In this document: piece by piece, positions 45,085-53,182 of the stretch
How the letters are laid out: each line of letters begins with the position of its first letter
How positions within the stretch are numbered: position 1 is the stretch's first letter
From: Flavobacterium sp. UBA6721
Lineage (GTDB): Bacteria > Bacteroidota > Bacteroidia > Flavobacteriales > Flavobacteriaceae
DNA length: 64,000 nucleotides
Direction of reading: 5' to 3'
NCBI GenBank assembly: GCA_002454195.1
Contig: DKIJ01000035.1
Span: forward strand, 1 to 64,000
Translations under genes and position numbers: made by a program
The notes under the pieces: generated by a model
What the model was told of the DNA's origin: nothing
The model's input: only the letters and a program-made list of their open reading frames with translations
The model's database searches: none

Positions 45085-45780
45085 TTATAAAAAATACGCC
45101 AAAACGATTCCCAGTACAATCATGGAAACTTTGGCAACATTGAATTTGTGTCCTTCGCTGCTTTCGAAAATAATAGTCGAAGAAATATGGAATAAAATCC
45201 CGATTACGATAGCGGTAATTTGGTTATGGTAATGGCTCAGCGTAGTGAGATAATCGGAGGCAAAAGTGCCCAGCGGTGTCATCAAGGCAAAAGTAAGCAT
45301 GAAGGCAAAAATAGCCTGCTTGTTCAAATGCGAATTGATGAAAAAAGTGGTCAATATGATGGCAATAGGTAGGTGGTGAATGGCAATTCCCAGTGCTAGG
45401 TTGTCATGGTTGTGCCCCACAGGAAATCCTTCCAAGAAAGCGTGAATACAAAGACTGATGAACAGCAACCACGGAATATGGGACATATTGTGATGGCCGT
45501 GAACGTGACCATGTTCGGCACCTTTGGAGAAAAATTCCAGAATAATCTGGAATAAAATTCCCAGCATGATGAAAATCCCAATGTTGTTGTCGTGACTTTC
45601 TACCCCGTCATGTAGATGACTTTCGTAGATTTTGGGTAGTAGGTGCATCACGGTAAGCGAAAGCAAAAACGAACCACTAAATGCTAATAGCAGTTTGAGG
45701 TTGCTTTTGTTTTTAGGTTTTAAAACCAAAGCAATGATATACCCAAGGAGTACAGAAAGTAAAGGTAAAAGGTAGTTCAT
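45085..45780 (-). CDS. ZIP family metal transporter
   Basis: 231 residues with eight predicted transmembrane helices and a His-rich loop (HGHVHGHHNMSH, ~92-103). The HNHDNLALGIAIHHLPIAI segment holds the metal-path residues of TM4-TM5. Imports zinc or other divalent cations. Monocistronic between a repeat-rich gap and the methyltransferase. Confidence 0.9.
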   Translation of the reverse strand: MNYLLPLLSVLLGYIIALVLKPKNKSNLKLLLAFSGSFLLSLTVMHLLPKIYESHLHDGVESHDNNIGIFIMLGILFQIILEFFSKGAEHGHVHGHHNMSHIPWLLFISLCIHAFLEGFPVGHNHDNLALGIAIHHLPIAIILTTFFINSHLNKQAIFAFMLTFALMTPLGTFASDYLTTLSHYHNQITAIVIGILFHISSTIIFESSEGHKFNVAKVSMIVLGIVLAYFL

Positions 45781-45841
45781 CTTTATTTGTGGAATCGGTT
45801 ATTTGTTGACTATTATTGTGTTCAACGGTTAAACAAATTAA

Positions 45842-46606
45842 TTATTTGAATATCATAATTAATCGTTCGCTTTCGGTTTTATGGTATTTTTTTAATTTAT
45901 AATCGCCAAAGATATCCAAAAGGTAAATTCCGGCTTCGTCCATCATGGCTTCGAAGTCCTGTAATGTTAGTGCTTTTACTTTTTCGGTAAAATGGTATTT
46001 TTTGCCTTGGTCTTCAAAGTCAATTTCTTTGAAAATATGACCGTCGGCAACATAGCGTTTCAGGTGAAAGTCGATTCCATCTACGGTTTTTACCTCTTCA
46101 GGAACCAGCATTTCAATAACCTGATGTACGTTCATGAAATCAATTACAGCAAAACCATAGTCGGTCAAGCTGTTTTTGATGGCTTTTAAAGTGGTTAAAT
46201 TGTCGTCGTCATTTTCAAAATAGCCAAAACTGGTAAACAAATTGAAAATGGCATCGTATTTTTCTTCAAAAGGCTCGCGCATGTCGTGTACCTTGAAGTG
46301 CAGGGTTTCGTTGGCACTTTTGCTGGCTTCGGCGATACTGTTTTCAGATAAATCGGCTCCAATGACGTCAAATCCCAATTGGTTCAAATAAATCGAATGA
46401 CGTCCTTTGCCACAGCATAAATCCAAAACTTTGGCATTTTCAGGAAGATTTAAGTAATGCGTTAAATTGTCCATGAAATGTTGGGCATCACGTTCGTCGC
46501 GTTCTTTGTAAAGGATATGGTAATAAGGAGTGTCAAACCACGAACTAAACCAAGCTTCGCCAGCTTGCTCCTGATTGGGTTGTGTTGGATTTTGTACTTC
46601 AGACAT
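45842..46606 (-). CDS. Class I SAM-dependent methyltransferase
   Basis: 254 residues. Motif I VLDLCCGKGRHSIYL near residue 60, motif II DVIGADLSENSI, and NLFTSFGYF after. The C-terminal beta region (HFTEKVKALTLQDFEAMMDEAG) is typical of a small-molecule or tRNA-modifying methyltransferase group in Bacteroidota. Substrate unknown. Shares a palindromic promoter with the divergent THUMP protein. Confidence 0.87.
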   Translation of the reverse strand: MSEVQNPTQPNQEQAGEAWFSSWFDTPYYHILYKERDERDAQHFMDNLTHYLNLPENAKVLDLCCGKGRHSIYLNQLGFDVIGADLSENSIAEASKSANETLHFKVHDMREPFEEKYDAIFNLFTSFGYFENDDDNLTTLKAIKNSLTDYGFAVIDFMNVHQVIEMLVPEEVKTVDGIDFHLKRYVADGHIFKEIDFEDQGKKYHFTEKVKALTLQDFEAMMDEAGIYLLDIFGDYKLKKYHKTESERLIMIFK

Positions 46607-46630
46607 TTATGCTGTTCAATTAATTCTATC

Positions 46631-46654
46631 CCGCAAATTTAGTGTATTTTTGCG
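46631..46654. promoter_or_regulatory. Palindromic bidirectional promoter core
   Basis: CCGCAAATTTA-GTG-TATTTTTGCGG. The right half is TATTTTTG (46645-46652), a -7 element for the plus-strand THUMP gene. The left half read on the minus strand is TAAATTTG (46641-46634), a -7 element for the minus-strand methyltransferase. The -33 boxes are not evident. Confidence 0.55.
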
Positions 46655-46714
46655 GAAATATACTATTTCAGCTTGTTTGGAATTTAGAATTTAGAAAATT
46701 GGAATTTAAAAAAA

Positions 46715-47878
46715 ATGGAAGAAAATTATAAGATGATAGCCAAAACCTTTTTTGGTTTTGAAGAAATATTAGCTAATGAATTACGAAACTTAGGCGCTCA
46801 AAATGTAGAACAGGGAGTACGAATGGTGAGTTTTAAAGGTGACAAAGGTTTTATGTACAAGGCGAATTTGGCATTGCGTACCGCTTTAAAAATCCTAAAA
46901 CCCATTTATTCTTTTAGAGCGAATAACGAAAAAGCGCTTTACAAAGGTATTTCGGGAGTGAACTGGTCAAAGTTTATTAGTGCCAATCAGACTTTTGTAA
47001 TAGACACAACCGTACACTCGGAATATTTTAATCACTCGGAGTTTGTTTCTCAAAAATGTAAGGATGCGATTGTGGATCAGTTTAGAGAAAGAACAGGGCA
47101 ACGTCCTAGTATTGATAAGGTACATCCAGATTTACGCATTAACATTCATATTGATAAAGATCAGGTTTCGGTAGCCTTAGATACTTCGGGCAAACCTTTG
47201 AACCAACGTGGTTACAGAACGTCTACGAATATTGCTCCTATTAACGAGGTTTTGGCAGCGGGAATTTTGTTGTTGTCGGGTTGGGATGGACAGTCTGATT
47301 TCTTGGATCCAATGTGTGGTTCTGGAACCTTCCTTGCCGAAGCGGCTATGATTGCTTGTAATATTCCGGCAAACATTAACCGTAAAGAATTTGCTTTCGA
47401 AAAATGGAAAGACTGGGATAATGAGTTGTTTGACAAAATCACCGATAGTTTGTTGGGCAAAGTTCGTGAGTTTCATTACACCATTAAAGGGTATGACAAA
47501 GCGCCTTCGGCAGTGTTGAAAGCGAAGGAAAATGTTCGAAATGCCAATCTGGATGAATATGTAACCATCTCAGAAAATAATTTCTTTGACAGCGAAAAAA
47601 ACACCGAAGGAAAATTGCATATCGTGTTTAATCCGCCTTATGATGAGCGTTTGGATATCCATATGGAAAAATTTTATAAAAATATTGGGGATACCTTGAA
47701 ACAAAGCTATCCAGGAACCAATGCTTGGTTTATTACCGGAAATCTCGATGCGTTGAAATTTGTGGGTTTAAGACCTTCGCGTAAAATTAAATTATTCAAC
47801 GCCGGACTGGAAGCACGTTTGGTGAAATACGAAATGTACGAAGGTAGTAAGCGAACGAAATTTCAGGAGAGAAGTTAG
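46715..47878 (+). CDS. THUMP-domain rRNA methyltransferase (RlmL-like)
   Basis: A 387-residue protein: THUMP domain (about 1-160, MIAKTFFGFEEILANELRNLG...), then a Rossmann MTase domain with DPMCGSGTFLAEAAMIA (motif I) and the aminomethyltransferase motif NPPYDERL. Relatives methylate 23S rRNA G2445 or guanosine-N2 of tRNA. Divergent from the second methyltransferase. The gene end is followed by a GTTAGAA tract. Confidence 0.92.
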   Translation: MEENYKMIAKTFFGFEEILANELRNLGAQNVEQGVRMVSFKGDKGFMYKANLALRTALKILKPIYSFRANNEKALYKGISGVNWSKFISANQTFVIDTTVHSEYFNHSEFVSQKCKDAIVDQFRERTGQRPSIDKVHPDLRINIHIDKDQVSVALDTSGKPLNQRGYRTSTNIAPINEVLAAGILLLSGWDGQSDFLDPMCGSGTFLAEAAMIACNIPANINRKEFAFEKWKDWDNELFDKITDSLLGKVREFHYTIKGYDKAPSAVLKAKENVRNANLDEYVTISENNFFDSEKNTEGKLHIVFNPPYDERLDIHMEKFYKNIGDTLKQSYPGTNAWFITGNLDALKFVGLRPSRKIKLFNAGLEARLVKYEMYEGSKRTKFQERS

Positions 47879-47920
47879 AAGTTAGGAGTTAGAAGTTAGA
47901 GGTTAGGAGTTATGAGTCAT
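47871..47920. repeat. GTTAGAAGTTAGGA heptamer tract
   Basis: About six degenerate copies of AGTTAGA/GTTAGGA directly after the THUMP stop codon. The first copy overlaps the last codons (GAGAAGTTAGAAG). Confidence 0.6.
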
Positions 47921-47973
47921 GAATGTAACTTTAAACTAAAAACAATAAACCATAAACAACAAACAAAAAAGTC

Positions 47974-48210
47974 ATGTCAAAATTACAACTAAGAGCATTT
48001 TTATACCAACTTGGTACTTTTGCGAGTTTATTTATATTATCCCGTTATTTAATTCATCAATATGCTGGGCTTACTGGTTTTTGGGAGCCTTTTGCCGCTT
48101 TTGTGATTGCAACTTTTGTTGGGCCTAAGTTTCAGGCTGTAAAAACGAAAGACGGGGAGAAATTGTTTATGAAATGGGTTTTTTCTAAAAATGTTAAAGA
48201 AATAGGGTAG
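47974..48210 (+). CDS. Small hypothetical membrane protein (78 aa)
   Basis: One or two hydrophobic segments (about 13-29 and 38-53), basic ends (VKTKDGEKLFMKWVFSKNVKEIG). Resembles short uncharacterised inner-membrane proteins of Flavobacteria. Preceded by the repeat tract. Function unknown. Confidence 0.7.
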   Translation: MSKLQLRAFLYQLGTFASLFILSRYLIHQYAGLTGFWEPFAAFVIATFVGPKFQAVKTKDGEKLFMKWVFSKNVKEIG

Positions 48211-48445
48211 GTTTTGATTAACCGCAAAGTTTTTTAAGTTCACCGCAAAGTGAAGAAAGTTTTAATAGAACCGCAGAGTCGCTGATTGATTTCAGTGGAT
48301 TTGCGGTTTTGTTTTTTAACCGCAAAGAGGCAAAGTTTTTCGCAAAGAACATAAAGGATTTAAAGATAAATCTGTGTAAATCTGTGAAATCTGTGGTTTT
48401 GTTTTTAACCGCAAAGAGCACTAAGTTTTCGCAAAGAACACGAAG
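48211..48445. repeat. Degenerate ACCGCAAAG repeat array
   Basis: At least three copies of (T)AACCGCAAAG plus CGCAAAGAAC variants, spaced by 60-100 bases, in the 410-base gap. Vocabulary (GCAAAG, AAATCTGTG, TTTGTGTTAATTTGTG) is that of dispersed Flavobacterium intergenic repeats. No gene here. Confidence 0.55.
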
Positions 48446-48497
48446 TTTAGTGAAATAAAATTTGTGTTAATTTGTGTAATTTGTGGTGGAATAATTT

Positions 48498-48545
48498 AAC
48501 CGCTAATTCGCAAATTTATATAGCTTGCGAATTAGCGGTTTTGTT
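48498..48545. terminator. Perfect 16-bp hairpin, likely bidirectional terminator
   Basis: AACCGCTAATTCGCAA (48498-48513) and its perfect complement (48525-48540), 11-base loop, then TTTTGTT. It sits between the small membrane gene and the convergent outer-membrane gene. Confidence 0.7.
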
Positions 48546-48555
48546 ATTGTGGGTT

Positions 48556-48615
48556 GTTAGTTCGAGCGAAGTCGAGAACAATTATATAGCCACTCGACTT
48601 CGCTCGATGTGACAG
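48556..48615. repeat. TCGAGCGAAGTCGAG palindromic repeat
   Basis: GTTCGAGCGAAGTCGAGAAC and, 24 bases on, CACTCGACTTCGCTCGATGTG: an inverted pair of the TCGAGCG(A/G)AGTCGAG family, which recurs at 63961-63982. Confidence 0.6.
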
Positions 48616-48620
48616 TCGGT

Positions 48621-49454
48621 TTATTTTTTCTTTTCTGCTTTTTTGGTATCAGCAGGTTTTACGACTTTTTTGAACATTGGAACAAAATATGTTACCGTAT
48701 AGTTGAATCCTACTCCAAAATCACCATTGTACGTACGGTTGAATCCCGGAATGTATAAGTTTTCAAAATTGCTTGGTTGCTTGTTGCTCACCAATCGGTT
48801 TAATCGAAGACTGAAGCCTACAAACACATTGTTGAATACTTTGGCTTTCATTCCGGCAACCACTTCAATCCAACTTGCCGTTAAACCGTTGTATGTTTGC
48901 CCAGATGTCAATGGCGGAATTTCACCAAAATACTGATTGGTATTGTAGATTTTGTAACTGTTCAATTGTTGGCTAAAAGAACTAAAACCATAACGTAAAC
49001 CAATAGAAATGATATTTTCCATATCTAGCCAGTTTTCGTAGCCATTATAATCAAAACCTACTTTGATGTAGGAACCCTTAGTGGTGAAGTTTAATCGGGC
49101 GTCATCGGTGGTTTTATTTTCGTTACCAACTTCGGCAGCGATGTAATGTTTTTTGTCGTAACGATAATCTCCTACTAGTTCAATTCCTTTATAATCTTTG
49201 TCATAAAAACTTTTGCTTAGTTTGAATAAATCGACACCTAAACGAACACCATAACGGTCTTTTTTTATAGGAATTGCAATGGAATCCTTTTTGGGAGTTG
49301 TACTCGTTTTAGAGCTAACAGCCGCTTTTTGAGTGATGATTCCTTTACTTAAACTGTCTTTTGGTACTACTTTAGTTTCTTGTGCTTGTGCAAAAAACAA
49401 AGATAAAATCAGGAAGCTACTAAAAATATATTTCAAGGTGTGTTTCATTTTCAT
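48621..49454 (-). CDS. Outer-membrane protein, DUF6048-like
   Basis: A 277-residue secreted protein: signal peptide (1-24, FFAQA), disordered Ser/Thr/Lys linker (~25-68), then a beta-rich region (KDRYGVRLGVDLFKLSKSFYDKDYKGIELVGDYRYDKKHYIAAEVG...). Likely an outer-membrane barrel. Function unknown. Starts 35 bases inside the end of the preceding DUF6452-like gene. Conserved neighbour of rlmD in Flavobacteria. Confidence 0.82.
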   Translation of the reverse strand: MKMKHTLKYIFSSFLILSLFFAQAQETKVVPKDSLSKGIITQKAAVSSKTSTTPKKDSIAIPIKKDRYGVRLGVDLFKLSKSFYDKDYKGIELVGDYRYDKKHYIAAEVGNENKTTDDARLNFTTKGSYIKVGFDYNGYENWLDMENIISIGLRYGFSSFSQQLNSYKIYNTNQYFGEIPPLTSGQTYNGLTASWIEVVAGMKAKVFNNVFVGFSLRLNRLVSNKQPSNFENLYIPGFNRTYNGDFGVGFNYTVTYFVPMFKKVVKPADTKKAEKKK

Positions 49455-49950
49455 TAGCTATAATAGGGTTACTTACATAAACCACATTTATCCATTTTTG
49501 ATCAGGTGTTGCAGCATCCGAATGTACGAAAGGCGTAGTTGAGTCCAAAGTATAATTTGTTTTATAACCACAAGCACGTGATACATAAATATTTTGGGTT
49601 CTGTAATTGAATTTGATAATATCTTCGTTGGCAGGCGCTACAACACTGGTACTTCCATAATTTAAAATGAATCGAAAAGTAGTCGATTCGGCATTTACCT
49701 TTAGCGGAATAGAAACCGTACTTCCGTTAATTAAAGTATTTCCACTAAAGCTTACTGCTTCATCCATTCCTTCACTAAAAATACTAAGGTTTGTTACATT
49801 CTTAGTTACCGAGGCGTTATTAGCATCATAAAATGTAATTACTAATCGGGGAGTCGTAATAGTATTCCCATCACAAATATCGTCTTTCTCGCAACTGGAG
49901 AAGGAGAAAGCAAAGCTGAGTACTAATAAGAGCAGTATCGTTTTTTTCAT
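49420..49950 (-). CDS. Lipoprotein, DUF6452-like (176 aa)
   Basis: Signal peptide with lipobox FSFSSC (Cys at 20), then EKDDICDGNTITTPRLVITFYDANN: the pattern of a small Flavobacterial lipoprotein. A beta-sandwich is likely. Overlaps the next gene by 35 bases, implying co-translation. Follows rlmD by 94 bases containing an AGTCCTTAGT tract. Confidence 0.82.
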   Translation of the reverse strand: MKKTILLLLVLSFAFSFSSCEKDDICDGNTITTPRLVITFYDANNASVTKNVTNLSIFSEGMDEAVSFSGNTLINGSTVSIPLKVNAESTTFRFILNYGSTSVVAPANEDIIKFNYRTQNIYVSRACGYKTNYTLDSTTPFVHSDAATPDQKWINVVYVSNPIIANENETHLEIYF

Positions 49951-50043
49951 TTTTTTTAGTTTTTAGTCCTTAGTTTTCAGTCCTTAGTCCTTAGTAGTAT
50001 TTATGTTTCGAAAATACTAAGGACTAGGGACTAAGTACTAATG
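49950..50043. repeat. CCTTAGT tract
   Basis: TTTTTAGTCCTTAGTTTTCAGTCCTTAGTCCTTAGTAG..., then AAGGACTAGGGACTAAGTACTAATGACT, a near-inverted copy. It fills the gap between rlmD and the DUF6452-like gene. Confidence 0.5.
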
Positions 50044-50044
50044 A

Positions 50045-51457
50045 CTACTTTCTTTCCAATAAAACCACATTTTCTACGTGATGCGTTTGCGGGAACATAT
50101 CCACAGGACGCACACGAGTAACTTTGTATTTTTCATCCATCAAAGCCAAATCACGTGCCTGTGTAGCCGAGTTACAGCTTACATACACCACTTTTTCTGG
50201 AGCGATTTTCAAGATTTGTTCAATCACATCTTTATGCATTCCGTCACGAGGAGGGTCGGTGATAATCACATCCGGTTGACCGTGTTGGGCAATAAAAGCA
50301 TCGTTAAACACGACTTTCATGTCACCAACAAAGAACTCGCAATTGTCAATATTATTGCGTTCTGCATTGGCTTTAGCGTCTTTAATAGCATCCGGAACAC
50401 TTTCTACCCCAATTACTTTTTTTGCTTTTTTTGAAACGAATTGCGCAATAGTTCCCGTTCCGGTATATAAATCGTAAACCGTTTCATTTCCGGTTAATCC
50501 GGCAAATTCTCTCGTGATTTTGTACAATTCATACGCCTGATCCGAATTGGTTTGGTAAAAAGACTTAGCGTTGATGCTAAATTTCAAACCTTCCATTTCC
50601 TCTAGAATATAATTACGACCTTTGTATAATTGAACATCCTGATCGTAAATAGTATCATTCGCCTTATTATTCACCACAAATTGTAATGAAGTAATTTGAG
50701 GGAATTTAGCATAAAGATGATCTAATAATAATTCTCTATTGGCTTTATCGTCTTCGAAAAACTGAATCAAAAGCATGATTTCGCCAGTCGAAGCCGTACG
50801 CAACATCAAAGTACGCAATAAACCGGAATGTTCTCTTGGATTAAAGAAAGTCAATCCGTTTGCATTAGCAAAATCACGTACTTCATTACGGATAGCATTC
50901 GAAGGATCTTCCTGTAAATGACATTTTTTGATGTCCAGGATTTTGTCCCACATTTTAGGAATGTGGAAACCTAAGGCATTTTTATTGTCTAATTCTTCGC
51001 TGCTTCCAATTTCAGCTTCGGTTAACCAACGGCTGTTGGAGAACGAAAATTCCATTTTATTTCTGTAGAAAAATTGTTTCTCCGAACCTAAGATAGGTTC
51101 AAACTCCGGAAGTTCAATTTTTCCAATGCGTTGTAAATGATTTTTTACCTCATTGTGTTTAAAAAACAACTGTTGGTCGTAGTTCATGTTTTGCCATTTG
51201 CAACCTCCGCAAACCCCAAAATGCTCGCAAATAGGTTCCACACGATGTTCCGAAAATTCATGAAATTTCACTGCTTTACCCTCATAATACGCCTTGCGTT
51301 TTTTGAAAGTTTGCACATCAACCACATCACCCGGAACCACATTCGGGATAAACACTACTTTACCATCCGGCACCTTAGCTACCGAAACGCCTTTTGCACC
51401 TGCATCAAGGACTTTTATCTGATGAAAGACAACTTTGTCTGTATTTTTTCTACCCAT
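50045..51457 (-). CDS. rlmD: 23S rRNA (uracil-5-)-methyltransferase RlmD
   Basis: A 470-residue RumA-type enzyme methylating U1939 of 23S rRNA. TRAM domain (~1-70), [4Fe-4S] cysteines CEHFGVCGGCKWQNM (C-x5-C-x2-C) and C162-type later Cys, SAM fold YDLYTGTGTIAQFV, ITDPPRDGMHKDV, and the nucleophile Cys in VYVSCNSATQARDL. Full length. First gene of the rlmD / DUF6452 / DUF6048 cluster. Confidence 0.95.
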   Translation of the reverse strand: MGRKNTDKVVFHQIKVLDAGAKGVSVAKVPDGKVVFIPNVVPGDVVDVQTFKKRKAYYEGKAVKFHEFSEHRVEPICEHFGVCGGCKWQNMNYDQQLFFKHNEVKNHLQRIGKIELPEFEPILGSEKQFFYRNKMEFSFSNSRWLTEAEIGSSEELDNKNALGFHIPKMWDKILDIKKCHLQEDPSNAIRNEVRDFANANGLTFFNPREHSGLLRTLMLRTASTGEIMLLIQFFEDDKANRELLLDHLYAKFPQITSLQFVVNNKANDTIYDQDVQLYKGRNYILEEMEGLKFSINAKSFYQTNSDQAYELYKITREFAGLTGNETVYDLYTGTGTIAQFVSKKAKKVIGVESVPDAIKDAKANAERNNIDNCEFFVGDMKVVFNDAFIAQHGQPDVIITDPPRDGMHKDVIEQILKIAPEKVVYVSCNSATQARDLALMDEKYKVTRVRPVDMFPQTHHVENVVLLERK

Positions 51458-51562
51458 GGCGCAAAAATAAGTTTTTGTCCGCTTTTATAAATTCAATTTG
51501 GGAAATATTTTTGAAAAGGGCTGTTTTTTGTAGTGATTTCATTTTTGTGTCATTTGTACAAT

Positions 51563-51700
51563 CGTCAGTTCGAGTGCTTTTAATTTCAAATGCGACAGCT
51601 TTTGGGATTAAAGTGTATCGAGAACTTTCGGAAGTAGTAGAGGTTCTCGATACTTCAAACTAATTTTCTGTCGCAAATTAGTTTTCAACTCGAACTGACG
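51563..51700. repeat. Nested triple inverted repeat (138 bases)
   Basis: Outer arms CGTCAGTTCGAGT (51563-51575) / ACTCGAACTGACG (51688-51700); middle TGCGACAG (51591-51598) / CTGTCGCA (51668-51675); inner GTATCGAGAAC (51615-51625) / GTTCTCGATAC (51643-51653). All arms are perfect, so a single long hairpin with internal loops could form. Confidence 0.75.
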
Positions 51701-51964
51701 GGTGCAGACTTGTTTTTTATCTGTGCCCAATCCCGCTTTTCGCTACAAATCCTCGCGTTGCCGGCAGGAACTCTAAGCCATTAAAGGAGCTTCTTTCAGT
51801 CGCTCTTTACCGGCAAGAGTTAGTATGCCAGTAACACTGCGGGTTTTTCGCTATAATCGGGGGCGGGGAGTTGTGGAAATATTTAGGTTTTTGGGTAAAA
51901 GAAACCTCGTTTAGTTGACGAGGTTAGTTAATGCTTTTTAAGTAGCGCGTTTTGATAGCGTTTT

Positions 51965-52087
51965 GATAGCGCGGAATTGTATTCCGTGCACACTCCAACA
52001 GGATAAAATACTATTTAAAATTGAACTGTTTGGTTTTGTAGTTGCTCAACTCAACTTTGTGGGCACGGATTGCAAATCCGCGCTATC
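51965..52087. repeat. REP-like inverted pair (GATAGCGCGGA...TCCGCGCTATC)
   Basis: GATAGCGCGGAATTGTATTC (51965-51984, continuing CGTGC) is the near-complement of GCACGGATTGCAAATCCGCGCTATC (52063-52087). Each arm is itself palindromic (CGGAATTGTATTCCG; CGGATTGCAAATCCG). Typical of REP elements spread by RAYT transposases; none is in this window. Confidence 0.65.
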
Positions 52088-52172
52088 GTTGTTTTCGCTA
52101 TAAACGAAGTTCACTGAACTCCTTTGAAAAATGTAATCCAGTGAAGTAATCGGGGGCAGGGGAGAAAATTTC

Positions 52173-52263
52173 CCACCCCGCCCGCTGTGGCGGGCACCCC
52201 TCCGGAGGAGGGGAAGTCGCGTAATTTCCCCTCCTTTGGAGGGGTGCCCAACGGGCGGGGTGG
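52173..52263. repeat. Long GC-rich inverted repeat
   Basis: CCACCCCGCCCG...GGGCACCCCTCC.GGAGGAGGGGAA and its near-complement TTCCCCTCCTTTGGAGGGGTGCCC...CGGGCGGGGTGG, separated by about 8 bases. Long, GC-rich, very unlike the AT-rich surroundings. A dispersed element rather than a terminator. Confidence 0.7.
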
Positions 52264-52411
52264 TTTTTTGTTATTATCGTGGGCAGGGGAGATTTAGTAT
52301 TGAGTCGCGTTGCAAACGCTACGAATTGTTTTCACTTGAAAGTAGGTACTCGATGCGATCGGGCACCAGTTGTGGGAAATTAATTGAAACTTACAATAGT
52401 TCAAACCGCTG

Positions 52412-52639
52412 TTAGCGGGTCGTTGTTTTTTGTTCGTCATTAATATATTCTAAAATGTCACCGGGTTGGCATTCTAATACATTACAAATTGTCTCCAAAG
52501 TGCTAAATCTAATTGCCTTTGCTTTTCCTGTCTTTAATATGGAAAGGTTCGATAAAGTCAATCCAACTTTGTCAGAAAGTTCATTAAGTGACATTTTTCG
52601 TTTAGCCATTACAACGTCTAAATTTACTACAATTGCCAT
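52412..52639 (-). CDS. XRE/Cro-type HTH regulator (YozG-like)
   Basis: A 75-residue DNA-binding protein consisting of one helix-turn-helix: MAKRKMSLNELSDKVGLTLSNLSILKTGKAKAIRFSTLETICNVLECQPGDILEY. Matches the small HTH partner of DUF2975 genes. It directly follows the DUF2975 gene by 3 bases. Presumably autoregulates the pair. Confidence 0.9.
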   Translation of the reverse strand: MAIVVNLDVVMAKRKMSLNELSDKVGLTLSNLSILKTGKAKAIRFSTLETICNVLECQPGDILEYINDEQKTTTR

Positions 52640-52642
52640 AGC

Positions 52643-53182
52643 CTAAACAGTTAAATCGTTTTCGTTTTGAATATCCACTCCTTTTTTGAAAATAGTCGCA
52701 ATAATATAGATTATAGCTCCCATTAAAATAAATGCTTGACTGTCTGCCCAAAATTGGTTTAAGTTGTCGGTAACAAAACCGTGATGCATTAAATTTTTAA
52801 CTAACTGTCTGGCAATATAACTTAACAGTCCAATTGAAAGAGTGTAATAACTAATTTGTAAAAATTGTCTCGCAACAAAAGTGCTGAACGGTTTTGACAA
52901 ATCCATTGTGTGCATTAGTCTGATAACTGTGTAAAATAGGCAGGCTTTTAAAATTGAAATGGTTAGAATAAAGCTATAGACACCGAAAAAAGTTAATCTA
53001 CTGTCTTTATACATTTCAGTTAAGTCCAACTTATGATAAAGATTTTGGACAAATTCAGGCTTATACAGACTGAAAAAGAAATTTACTATTAAGCCTCCTG
53101 CTTCAATGCACAAGCCGACAAAAATAAGCCAGGCCACAATATATAAGCCACAAAATACGAAGTTGTTTGTTTTCGACATCAT
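52643..53182 (-). CDS. DUF2975 membrane protein
   Basis: 179 residues, four transmembrane segments (about 10-38, 62-90, 105-130, 145-165). Pattern FSTFVARQFLQISYYTLSIGLLSYIARQL matches DUF2975. These proteins occur with a small XRE regulator and their role is unknown. Upstream there is a palindromic operator candidate. Confidence 0.87.
   Translation of the reverse strand: MMSKTNNFVFCGLYIVAWLIFVGLCIEAGGLIVNFFFSLYKPEFVQNLYHKLDLTEMYKDSRLTFFGVYSFILTISILKACLFYTVIRLMHTMDLSKPFSTFVARQFLQISYYTLSIGLLSYIARQLVKNLMHHGFVTDNLNQFWADSQAFILMGAIIYIIATIFKKGVDIQNENDLTV

Larger units (their letters stand above)
51458..52411. other. 954-base gene-free, repeat-dense region
   Basis: No ORF of interest. It holds the triple nested inverted repeat at 51563-51700, GC-rich palindromes and three direct copies of an ATCGGGGGC(A/G)GGGGAG word at 51857-51874, 52149-52165 and 52275-52292. 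GC content is locally raised. Confidence 0.6.

Noticed and set aside
48211..48445. Possible CRISPR array (short repeats)
   Set aside because: Units are irregular, differ in spelling and spacing, and no cas gene is near.
52173..52263. Long GC palindrome as a transcription terminator
   Set aside because: It is far from both flanking gene ends and lacks a matched T-run directly after the stem on the relevant strand; it looks like a dispersed repeat.
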